Positions 14,338 to 21,222 of a stretch of DNA of 21,222 nt are shown in pieces (the first letter of the stretch is position 1; each line of letters begins with the position of its first letter). The position numbers and the translations under genes are program-made. Source of the stretch: Porphyromonadaceae bacterium (GTDB lineage Bacteria > Bacteroidota > Bacteroidia > Bacteroidales > Dysgonomonadaceae). The notes under the pieces are model-generated. The model was not told where the DNA came from, did no database searches, and saw nothing but the letters and a program-made list of their open reading frames with translations. The stretch spans positions 1 to 21,222 of the forward strand of contig JALHIE010000071.1 of NCBI GenBank assembly GCA_022840285.1. The letters run 5' to 3'.

Positions 14338-16005
14338 TTATTTGTACCCCTTTTCGTGCACTGAACACACTGCGCGTCCCGACGGGTCGGCATTTTTCTT
14401 AAACGCTTCATCCCATTCCAGCGCGACGGGCGTGCTGCAGGCCACCGAAAGAACGGACGGAACACACTGCGCAGCCGAATCGGAAGGAAACAGATCTGAA
14501 TACAGGGTGCGGTAGACATACTCTTCTTTTGTCAACGGCGGATTTATGGGAAAACGGTATCTTACGCTGGTCATCTGTTCATCGGTAACCGTCTCATTTG
14601 CAAGGGCTTTCAAGGTGTCGATCCAGCCGTAACCCACACCGTCGGAGAACTGCTCCTTTTGCCGCCACGTCACTTCTGGAGGCAGATAGTCTTCAAAAGC
14701 CTTACGCAGAATATGTTTTTCAATTTTTCCGTTTCCGGCCATTTTATCTTTCGGGTTAAGCCGCATGGCTACATCCAGAAACTCTTTGTCCAGGAAAGGC
14801 ACACGCCCTTCCACACCCCATGCAGCCAACGATTTGTTGGCTCGCAAACAGTCGTACTGGTGCAATTTACTTAATTTCCGCACGGTCTCCTTGTGAAATT
14901 CTTTCGCATCGGGGGCTTTATGAAAATAGAGATAACCGCCAAAAACCTCATCGGCCCCTTCGCCCGAAAGCACCATCTTCACCCCCATTGAACGGATATA
15001 ACGGGCCAACAGGTACATCGGAGTACTTGCGCGGACAGTAGTAACATCATACGTCTCAATATGATAAATCACATCCCGCAAAGCATCCAGCCCTTCTCGG
15101 ACGGTGAAATTTATTTCGTGGTGAATGGAGCCAATATAGCTGGCAACCTTTCTCGCGGCGGCCAGATCCGGCGAACTTTCCAGGCCGATGGCAAACGAGT
15201 GAAGCCGGGGCCACCACGCCTCTTCCCGGTTGCCCGTTTCGATGCGTTTGGCAGCAAACTTCCTGGCTATAGCCGAAATTATGGAGCTGTCCAGGCCGCC
15301 CGAAAGCAAGACCCCATAGGGCACATCCGACATCAACTGACGTTCGACCGCATTCTCCAGCGCCCGACGAAGTTCCTGGACATCCGACGGATTGTCCTTC
15401 ACACTTCCGTACTCCATCCAGTCACGAACATACCACCTGCACGGCTCTTTGTCCGGACTGTAATAGTATTGCCCGGGCAAAAATTCTTCGATCCTGCTGC
15501 AGTAGCCTTCCAGCGCTTTCAGTTCCGAAGCCACGTAGTAAGCTCCATCCCTGTCCCACCCCTGGTAGAGCGGAATGATCCCGATGTGGTCGCGCCCGAT
15601 CAGGAAACGATCGTTCTCCATATCGTACAACGCAAAAGCGAAAATCCCGTCCAGGTCTTCCAGAAAATCCGCTCCCTTTTCCCGATAAAGCGCCAGAATC
15701 ACTTCGCAATCGGACTGGGTCGTAAATTCGTATTTGCCCTCAACCTGTTTCCGGATATCCCTGTGATTATAAATCTCACCATTGACAGCCAGAACCAATT
15801 TTCCGTCTTGGCTGAAAAGTGGCTGTTTCCCGGATTTCGGGTCAACAATGGCTAATCGTTCGTGCGCCAGGATGGCTTTTTCTGAAACAAAAATTCCCGA
15901 CCAGTCCGGTCCCCGGTGACGAACGGTTTTTGACATATTCAGGATCTGCTGACGCAAGCTTTCGGCCGGTTTTTTTAGATTAAACGTACATACAATTCCA
16001 CACAT
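14338..16005 (-). CDS. asnB: Asparagine synthase B (glutamine-hydrolysing)
   Basis: AsnB transfers the amide of glutamine to aspartate with ATP, giving asparagine. I set the start at ATG 16003-16005 so that the protein begins MCGIVCTFNL: Cys2 becomes the N-terminal nucleophile of the class II amidotransferase domain after Met removal. An upstream in-frame ATG at 16050 would bury that cysteine. The resulting 555 residues match E. coli AsnB in length. Visible motifs are RHRGPDWSGI, LAHERLAIVDP, NGEIYNH and SDCEVIL in the glutaminase domain, and the ATP pyrophosphatase loop SGGLDSS (residues 235-241) with SGEGADEVFGGY in the synthetase domain. It is intact and sits 92 bases after gltD. Confidence 0.97.
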   Translation of the reverse strand: MCGIVCTFNLKKPAESLRQQILNMSKTVRHRGPDWSGIFVSEKAILAHERLAIVDPKSGKQPLFSQDGKLVLAVNGEIYNHRDIRKQVEGKYEFTTQSDCEVILALYREKGADFLEDLDGIFAFALYDMENDRFLIGRDHIGIIPLYQGWDRDGAYYVASELKALEGYCSRIEEFLPGQYYYSPDKEPCRWYVRDWMEYGSVKDNPSDVQELRRALENAVERQLMSDVPYGVLLSGGLDSSIISAIARKFAAKRIETGNREEAWWPRLHSFAIGLESSPDLAAARKVASYIGSIHHEINFTVREGLDALRDVIYHIETYDVTTVRASTPMYLLARYIRSMGVKMVLSGEGADEVFGGYLYFHKAPDAKEFHKETVRKLSKLHQYDCLRANKSLAAWGVEGRVPFLDKEFLDVAMRLNPKDKMAGNGKIEKHILRKAFEDYLPPEVTWRQKEQFSDGVGYGWIDTLKALANETVTDEQMTSVRYRFPINPPLTKEEYVYRTLYSDLFPSDSAAQCVPSVLSVACSTPVALEWDEAFKKNADPSGRAVCSVHEKGYK

Positions 16006-16073
16006 TTCAAGTTGATTTTTTAAGTTCGAAGTCACCCTAAAATAAGGCATTCAAACCATTTGCAAGTCTATTG

Positions 16074-16097
16074 TTCTTTACTCTTGGCTCTTGGTTC
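16074..16097 (-). repeat. Heptad repeat just after gltD
   Basis: On the minus strand, directly after the gltD stop (TGA, 16100-16098), come two exact CCAAGAG heptamers (16094-16081) and a degenerate unit TAAAGAA (16080-16074). This matches in period and strand the arrays after rpsJ and fusA. Confidence 0.6.
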
Positions 16098-17441
16098 TCA
16101 ATCCTTTTCTCTGGTCAATAGTTGATGAATACTTTCCGCCACTTTCCTTCCTGATGCTATGGCTTTTACAACCAGGCTGGCTCCCATCACCGCATCGCCT
16201 GTGGCAAAAACGTTTGCGACCGAGCTCCGGCTTTCTCTGTCTACAGCAACATTTCCCCGCACATCATAACCTACACCAAGTTCATCAAGTAACCCCTCAT
16301 GTACCGGGTGTACAAATCCCAACGCTAAAAAAACAACATCGGCCCTGATGGTCTCGGTATTGCCCGTACCTACCATGACCAATCGTCCATTCTCTGCTTT
16401 CTGCCAGTTAATTTCCTCTACCACCGCTTCTTTTACGGCACCGTTCTCTCCCTTGAATTCAATGGTATTCAACAGCCAACGACGCTCACACCCTTCATTG
16501 TGCGAACTGGAAGTTTTCAAAATATTTGGATAACTGTGGGGCCACGGTGTAGAGGAGTTTTTTCCAACGGGTGGTTTGGGCAATATCTCAATTTGGGTGA
16601 CCTTTACAGCTCCCTGCCTGATGGAAGTTCCCACACAATCCGATCCGGTATCTCCTCCTCCGATTACGAGAACGTGTCTATCCCTCGCCGAGATTCTCTC
16701 CGTGTGGGTCAGCGGCTCACCCAGAATGAGCTGGTTTTGCTGGGAAAGAAAATCCATTGCAAAATAGATTCCCTTCAACTCTCTACCCACCGGATTAATG
16801 TCCCTCGGCTTACCCGCGCCAATCGCCAGGCATACCGCGTCGAACCGTTTCGTAACCTCCTCACCGGAAATATCCTTCCCTATTTCGGTATTTGTCCTGA
16901 AAACAATTCCCTCTTCTTCAAGCTGTCTCAATCGCCGGTCAATCACTTTTTTATCCAGCTTGAAATTCGGAATACCGTACCGGAGCAATCCTCCCGGATT
17001 TTTGTCTTTTTCAAAAACCGTTACCGCATGGCCTTTTCTGTTGAGTTGTTGCGCAATAGCCAGTCCTGCCGGACCCGAACCGACGACGGCTACTTTTTTT
17101 ACGGGCGCTTCGTGCAAGGCAAGCACACACGATTTTTCGCAGGGAGCAGGACAAACCCGCCCGGTAAAATCGGGGAAGTTATTGGTTTCGTGAAGAATCT
17201 CCACTCCTTCTTTCCATTTTCCCTTGTAAATCATATCCTGCCATTCAGGCATACGGTTGCCCAACGGACAAGCCCAATGACAGAAAGGTATTCCACAGTC
17301 CATGCAACGGGAAGCCTGCACTTTCCGCTCTTCCTGGCTCAAGGCCTGCTCCACTTCTTCAAAATCTGTAACTCTCTCCAGGACAGGCCTGTATCCCGCT
17401 TCTTTGCGGGAAATGGTTATAAATGCTTTTGGATTGCCCAT
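16098..17441 (-). CDS. gltD: Glutamate synthase small subunit, with an apparent internal deletion
   Basis: GltD passes electrons from NADPH through FAD and iron-sulphur clusters to GltB. The N-terminal ferredoxin-like part keeps its cysteines: C46, C49, C54 and C58 in CMDCGIPFCHWACPLGN, then C97, C101 and C105 in CPAPCEKSC. A FAD-binding GxGxxG follows at VAVVGSGPAGLA (117-128), and a second nucleotide site at VLVIGGGDTGSDCVGTSIRQ. At V114/K115 (17097-17102) the protein jumps from HEAPV to KKVAVVGSG. In relatives about 30 residues lie here, including a conserved T-I-x-x-x-E segment and an aromatic-glycine stretch. Their absence leaves 447 residues, short for the family. The frame is kept, so a product is possible but its fold near the iron-sulphur clusters is doubtful. 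It starts 37 bases after gltB. Confidence 0.93.
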   Translation of the reverse strand: MGNPKAFITISRKEAGYRPVLERVTDFEEVEQALSQEERKVQASRCMDCGIPFCHWACPLGNRMPEWQDMIYKGKWKEGVEILHETNNFPDFTGRVCPAPCEKSCVLALHEAPVKKVAVVGSGPAGLAIAQQLNRKGHAVTVFEKDKNPGGLLRYGIPNFKLDKKVIDRRLRQLEEEGIVFRTNTEIGKDISGEEVTKRFDAVCLAIGAGKPRDINPVGRELKGIYFAMDFLSQQNQLILGEPLTHTERISARDRHVLVIGGGDTGSDCVGTSIRQGAVKVTQIEILPKPPVGKNSSTPWPHSYPNILKTSSSHNEGCERRWLLNTIEFKGENGAVKEAVVEEINWQKAENGRLVMVGTGNTETIRADVVFLALGFVHPVHEGLLDELGVGYDVRGNVAVDRESRSSVANVFATGDAVMGASLVVKAIASGRKVAESIHQLLTREKD

Positions 17442-17478
17442 TTTATATTGATTTATACCGGTTTACACCTTGCAATGA

Positions 17479-20400
17479 TCACCGGGCTTCTGTTATAGAG
17501 GTTATTTTATTTTTCAATACTTTCTTGTACTCGATCGGGACTACTTTGATGAATTGCTTCACGCTTTTCGACCAGTTATCCAGGATTCTTTTCGCCAGCG
17601 GGCTGTCGGTATATTTGTAGTGCGCCGAGATGAGGGTATAAAGTTCCTCTTGGTCGTCCGCTTCCTCTACGAGTGAAAGTTCAACCATTTCCATGTTACA
17701 GAAATAGTCGAAATTGCCCTTTTCATCGTATACATAAACAATACCTCCGCTCATGCCCGCAGCGAAATTTCGCCCTGTGGGCCCCAGAACAACCGTGCGG
17801 CCACCGGTCATGTATTCGCAACAATGGTCCCCGGCCCCTTCCACAACGGCTATAGCACCGGAATTGCGCACGCAGAAGCGCTCACCGACCACCCCGTTGA
17901 TGTACACCTCACCCGAGGTAGCGCCGTAGAGCAACGTATTTCCGCAAAGTATGTTCTCTTCGGGCCTGAACGTGCTTCCCGAGGGTGGAACGACAATAAT
18001 TCTCCCGCCCGAAAGGCCTTTTCCCAGGTAATCGTTGGCGTCACCTTCGATTCGAAAGGTAACTCCTTTTGCCAGAAATGCCCCGAAACTCTGCCCGGCT
18101 GAACCTTCAAACGTAGCTTTTATCGTATCACCGGGTAATCCGGCTAGCCCGTAGCGCCTCGCTATTTCGCCGGAAAGCATGGCTCCTGCAGCACGGTCGA
18201 TATTCCTTATCTTCAGCTTTATTTCAACAGGCATAAGTAAATCCAGCGCAGGTGACGATCTGCGAATCAACTCCCTGTCGAGAACGTCGTAGATCTTATG
18301 TTCCTGATTCAAAACTTTGTGTAACGGATTAGAGGTAACGTCTCCAGGGAAAAATATAATTTTGGAAAGATCGATTTTATCTGTTTTTGGAAAACCGGGA
18401 AACCGTTTCCTCTCCAACAAATCGGTCCGGCCGACAGCTTCTTCCAGTGTTCTGCACCCCAGTTGAGCGAGATGCTCACGGGTTTCCTCGGCAAGAAACG
18501 TAAAGAAGTTCACCAAATATTCGTACCTCCCTACAAATCGTTTGCGAAGTTCCGCATTTTGTGTGGCGACCCCGACCGGACAAGTGTTCAAGTGGCACTT
18601 ACGCATCATCACGCAACCCAATACAATCAGGGCACTGGTGGCAAACCCGAACTCCTCGGCTCCCAGCAGCGCGGATAGAATGATGTCGCGACCGGTCTTT
18701 ACCTGTCCGTCGGCCTGCAGGCGTACGATTCCCCGCAAATTATTCATCACGAGCGTTTGCTGTATTTCGGCCAGCCCAATTTCCAACGGCAACCCCGCAT
18801 GCTTGATGGAACTGGCAGGGCTTGCCCCCGTTCCGCCTTCGCTACCGCTTATCAGGATCAAATCGGCTTTGGCTTTGGCAACACCAGCCGCGATGGTACC
18901 TATCCCACTCTCCGCAACCAGCTTGACGCTCACGACGGCCGAAGGATTGATGTTCTTCAAATCGAAAATCAGCTGAGCGAGGTCTTCTATGGAGTAAATA
19001 TCGTGGTGAGGTGGCGGTGAAATCAGTGAAATTCCGGGAATGGAATGCCTTGTCCTGGCTATAATTTTATCCACTTTATAGCCGGGGAGCTGGCCTCCTT
19101 CGCCCGGCTTGGCTCCCTGTGCAATTTTTATCTGAAGCTCATCGGCATTCACCAGGTATTCGGCGGTAACGCCAAAACGTCCGGAGGCAACCTGCTTGAT
19201 GGCCGAACGGGTACTTAATCCGTCGTCCCGCTTCTTGTATCTTTCCGGATCCTCACCGCCCTCGCCCGTATTGCTTCTTCCTCCGATGATGTTCATGGCA
19301 ATGGCCATCGCTTCGTGTGCCTCCCGGCTAATGGAACCGTACGACATGGCACCCGTACAAAACCGCGTCATGATGTTTGCGGCCGGCTCCACTTCCGAAA
19401 TATCAATCGGGTTCCGTTTGTAATCGAGCAAATCCCTTATGAAAGCCGGATTGGGCTTACCGTCCACCGTTTGGGTATATTCTTTAAACAGGCCGTAATT
19501 GTTGGTTTTGGTTGCAATCTGCAACCGGGAAACAGTTTCGGGATTCCAGGCATGGTATTCCCCGTTATTGCGGTAAGCGTAAATACCCAGGTTCTCCAGG
19601 CGAGGCGCCTCGTTGGCAGTCTCGCTGAATGCTTCGAAAAATGGCTGCAGCACCTCGTAAGCAATATCGTCCATATCAATGCCTTCTATCTTTGACGAAA
19701 TTCCCTTGAAATAAGTACCGACGGCTTCAAAAATATGTGCTCCACGGTAACTCCTCAGCGTCGAGTTTCCCATTTTTGACAAAACTTTAAGCAGTCCTTT
19801 GTTGACCGACTTGATGTAGTTTTTCTTTGCCGTTTCGAAATCAAGCTGGATATCGCCTGTTTTCACTTTTTTTGCCAGCACGCCAAACGCGAGGTAGGGA
19901 TTTATAGCGTTAGCTCCGAAGCCGAACAACAAGGCAAAATGCATCACTTCCCGGGGTTCGGCACTTTCCACGACGATATCAATCTGAATCCTCTTCCTTT
20001 TTTCCACCAAATAATGATGCACGGCAGAAACTGCCAGCAGGGAAGGAATTGGAGCGTGATTCTTGTCAACTCCCCGGTCGCTTAAGACAATGTAATTTTT
20101 CCCTTCATCTACGGCTCTTTCTACCAAAAGGCATAGCTCGCCGATGGCTTTTTTTAATCCGTCAGCACCTTCCTCAGGGTTGAAAAGCATCGGCAAGACA
20201 GCGGTTGAAAATCCTTTATACCTCAGATTCAACAGGATATCGAACTGCGTATTGGTCAGGATCGGACTTTTCACTTTCACGATTTTGGATAAGCGGGGAA
20301 TCTCATCCAGCAAGTTTTGATGAATTGCCCCCAGATACCCGGTGAGCGACATCACCAATTCCTCCCGGATCGGATCGATGGGGGGATTGGTAACCTGTGC

Positions 20401-21222
20401 GAATTGTTGCCGGAAATAGTTGAACAGGCGTTGCGGTTTCCGGGAAAACAGCGCCAGCGAGGCGTCGTTGCCCATGGACGAAACAGGCTCCTTGCCTTCG
20501 TTGGCCATCGGGACAATCAGGTTCTCAATATCTTCTTCCGAATAGCCAAAGGCGGTCAGTAAAGTATTCAGGTTAGGAATTTCATTGTTCACGCTCCGCC
20601 CCGAGGAAATCTCTTCGAGGTTGCTGCAGTTTTTATTGAGCCAATCCCTGTATGGAAAGGCTTCGGCAAGCGTTTTTTTCAATTCATCGTCGGAGAAAAT
20701 GCGGCCTGTTTTAGTATCCACCATCAACATTTTCCCGGGACGAAGACGGCCCCGTGCTTTTATTTTATCGGGAGCAATTTCGAGCACGCCGGTCTCGGAA
20801 GCAATGATCAGTTGATCGTCATGCGTAACGGCATACCGTGCCGGCCTAAGTCCGTTCCTGTCCAACATTCCGCCGGCAAAATGCCCGTCGCTGAAAAGCA
20901 ACGCAGCCGGCCCGTCCCACGGTTCCATCAACATACTGTGGTATTCGTAAAACGCTTTCAGATCACCGGAAATCGGATTTTTATCGTTGAAGCTCTCCGG
21001 CACAAGCATGGCCAAGGCATGGGGAAGGCTTTTGCCGGACATCACGAGAAACTCCAACACGTTATCCAGCGATGCGCTGTCGCTCATGGCAGGCTGAACA
21101 ATGGGGAACAAGTCCTGTATATCCCCCAGGACGCCGGATTTCAAAACACTTTCCCGGCTTTCCATCCATTGCCGGTTGCCCCGGATGGTATTGATCTCAC
21201 CGTTGTGTCCAAGCATGCGGAA
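17479..21222 (-). CDS. gltB: Glutamate synthase large subunit, partial (cut by right edge)
   Basis: GltB forms two glutamates from glutamine and 2-oxoglutarate with electrons from GltD. The visible part (1247 codons) begins inside the class II glutaminase domain (FRMLGHNGEINTIRGNRQW); the N-terminal Cys nucleophile lies past the right edge. Next come MEPWDGPAALLFSDG and LDRNGLRPARY, the central domain, and the FMN/2-oxoglutarate synthase domain with QIKIAQGAKPGEGGQLPG, SPPPHHDIYSIEDLAQLI and GGTGASP. The 3Fe-4S cysteines are in GCVMMRKCHLNTCPVGVATQ (C-x5-C-x4-C). The C-terminal glycine-rich beta-helix includes ANDYLGKGLSGGR and CEYMTGGRTVVLGPTGRNFA. At 19714-19719 the sequence IFEAVGTYFKG seems about seven residues shorter than relatives. 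It probably heads a gltB-gltD-asnB-pyrG unit. Confidence 0.97.
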   Translation of the reverse strand, partial: FRMLGHNGEINTIRGNRQWMESRESVLKSGVLGDIQDLFPIVQPAMSDSASLDNVLEFLVMSGKSLPHALAMLVPESFNDKNPISGDLKAFYEYHSMLMEPWDGPAALLFSDGHFAGGMLDRNGLRPARYAVTHDDQLIIASETGVLEIAPDKIKARGRLRPGKMLMVDTKTGRIFSDDELKKTLAEAFPYRDWLNKNCSNLEEISSGRSVNNEIPNLNTLLTAFGYSEEDIENLIVPMANEGKEPVSSMGNDASLALFSRKPQRLFNYFRQQFAQVTNPPIDPIREELVMSLTGYLGAIHQNLLDEIPRLSKIVKVKSPILTNTQFDILLNLRYKGFSTAVLPMLFNPEEGADGLKKAIGELCLLVERAVDEGKNYIVLSDRGVDKNHAPIPSLLAVSAVHHYLVEKRKRIQIDIVVESAEPREVMHFALLFGFGANAINPYLAFGVLAKKVKTGDIQLDFETAKKNYIKSVNKGLLKVLSKMGNSTLRSYRGAHIFEAVGTYFKGISSKIEGIDMDDIAYEVLQPFFEAFSETANEAPRLENLGIYAYRNNGEYHAWNPETVSRLQIATKTNNYGLFKEYTQTVDGKPNPAFIRDLLDYKRNPIDISEVEPAANIMTRFCTGAMSYGSISREAHEAMAIAMNIIGGRSNTGEGGEDPERYKKRDDGLSTRSAIKQVASGRFGVTAEYLVNADELQIKIAQGAKPGEGGQLPGYKVDKIIARTRHSIPGISLISPPPHHDIYSIEDLAQLIFDLKNINPSAVVSVKLVAESGIGTIAAGVAKAKADLILISGSEGGTGASPASSIKHAGLPLEIGLAEIQQTLVMNNLRGIVRLQADGQVKTGRDIILSALLGAEEFGFATSALIVLGCVMMRKCHLNTCPVGVATQNAELRKRFVGRYEYLVNFFTFLAEETREHLAQLGCRTLEEAVGRTDLLERKRFPGFPKTDKIDLSKIIFFPGDVTSNPLHKVLNQEHKIYDVLDRELIRRSSPALDLLMPVEIKLKIRNIDRAAGAMLSGEIARRYGLAGLPGDTIKATFEGSAGQSFGAFLAKGVTFRIEGDANDYLGKGLSGGRIIVVPPSGSTFRPEENILCGNTLLYGATSGEVYINGVVGERFCVRNSGAIAVVEGAGDHCCEYMTGGRTVVLGPTGRNFAAGMSGGIVYVYDEKGNFDYFCNMEMVELSLVEEADDQEELYTLISAHYKYTDSPLAKRILDNWSKSVKQFIKVVPIEYKKVLKNKITSITEAR

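Noticed and set aside
15061..15855. Plus-strand open frame of 264 codons opposite asnB.
   Set aside because: It is antisense to intact AsnB; the composition is explained by the codon bias of the true gene.
16006..16050. Upstream ATG at 16050 as the asnB start.
   Set aside because: It would place 15 residues before the cysteine that must become N-terminal for class II amidotransferase activity.
16014..16052. TTG-N18-TATTTTAG upstream of asnB as a promoter.
   Set aside because: The -7 element has a mismatch at a conserved position and the spacing is short; asnB is as easily explained by readthrough from gltD.
16500..17498. Plus-strand open frame of 332 codons opposite gltD.
   Set aside because: It lies antisense to recognisable GltD sequence and shows no domain of its own.
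1..21222. CRISPR arrays, tRNA or rRNA genes, insertion sequences, phage or defence genes.
   Set aside because: I looked for repeat-spacer patterns, transposase or integrase motifs and tRNA-like cloverleaf ends, and saw none.

Overview
The window reads as a chromosomal segment of a Bacteroidales bacterium, probably from the Dysgonomonadaceae/Porphyromonadaceae side; the family is inferred from remembered protein similarity only. Supporting points are Bacteroidetes-type ribosomal proteins, str and S10 clusters joined without tuf between fusA and rpsJ, promoters of the TTTG / TAnnTTTG type, a sigma factor / membrane protein / DUF4252 trio, and a large carbamoyl-phosphate synthase subunit of the kind seen in Bacteroidetes and animal CAD.

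Layout. Positions 1-6134, minus strand, hold the translation cluster, transcribed in the order rpsL, rpsG, fusA, rpsJ, rplC, rplD, rplW, rplB, rpsS (rpsS runs off the left edge). A good promoter lies upstream of rpsL. Positions 6427-8089, plus strand, hold an ECF sigma factor, a single-span membrane protein that is probably its anti-sigma factor, and a secreted DUF4252-type protein, followed by a terminator. Positions 8305-12660, plus strand, hold a fused CarA-CarB carbamoyl-phosphate synthase. Convergent to it and 22 bases away, positions 12683-21222 on the minus strand carry gltB (cut by the right edge), gltD, asnB and pyrG. From 8305 onward every gene is a glutamine amidotransferase or its partner subunit: glutamine nitrogen is routed to carbamoyl phosphate, CTP, asparagine and glutamate.

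The most striking feature is damage to genes that should be intact. rplW carries a perfect 34-base tandem duplication. rplC, rplD and fusA each lack a short internal segment (about 28, 40 and 107 bases) and change frame. gltD lacks about 30 codons in frame, and gltB perhaps seven. The missing sizes are estimated from remembered family sequences, not from an alignment. So many lesions in essential single-copy genes suggests assembly or consensus errors rather than decay, but the sequence alone cannot settle this.

Other points of interest are the CAD-like CarA-CarB fusion, three purine-rich arrays with a 7-base period just downstream of stop codons, and an ECF-type promoter that nearly abuts the sigma factor start codon. 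I found no tRNA, rRNA, CRISPR array, insertion sequence, phage gene or defence system. Most of the window is housekeeping sequence, and I do not see a clearly new multigene system in it.
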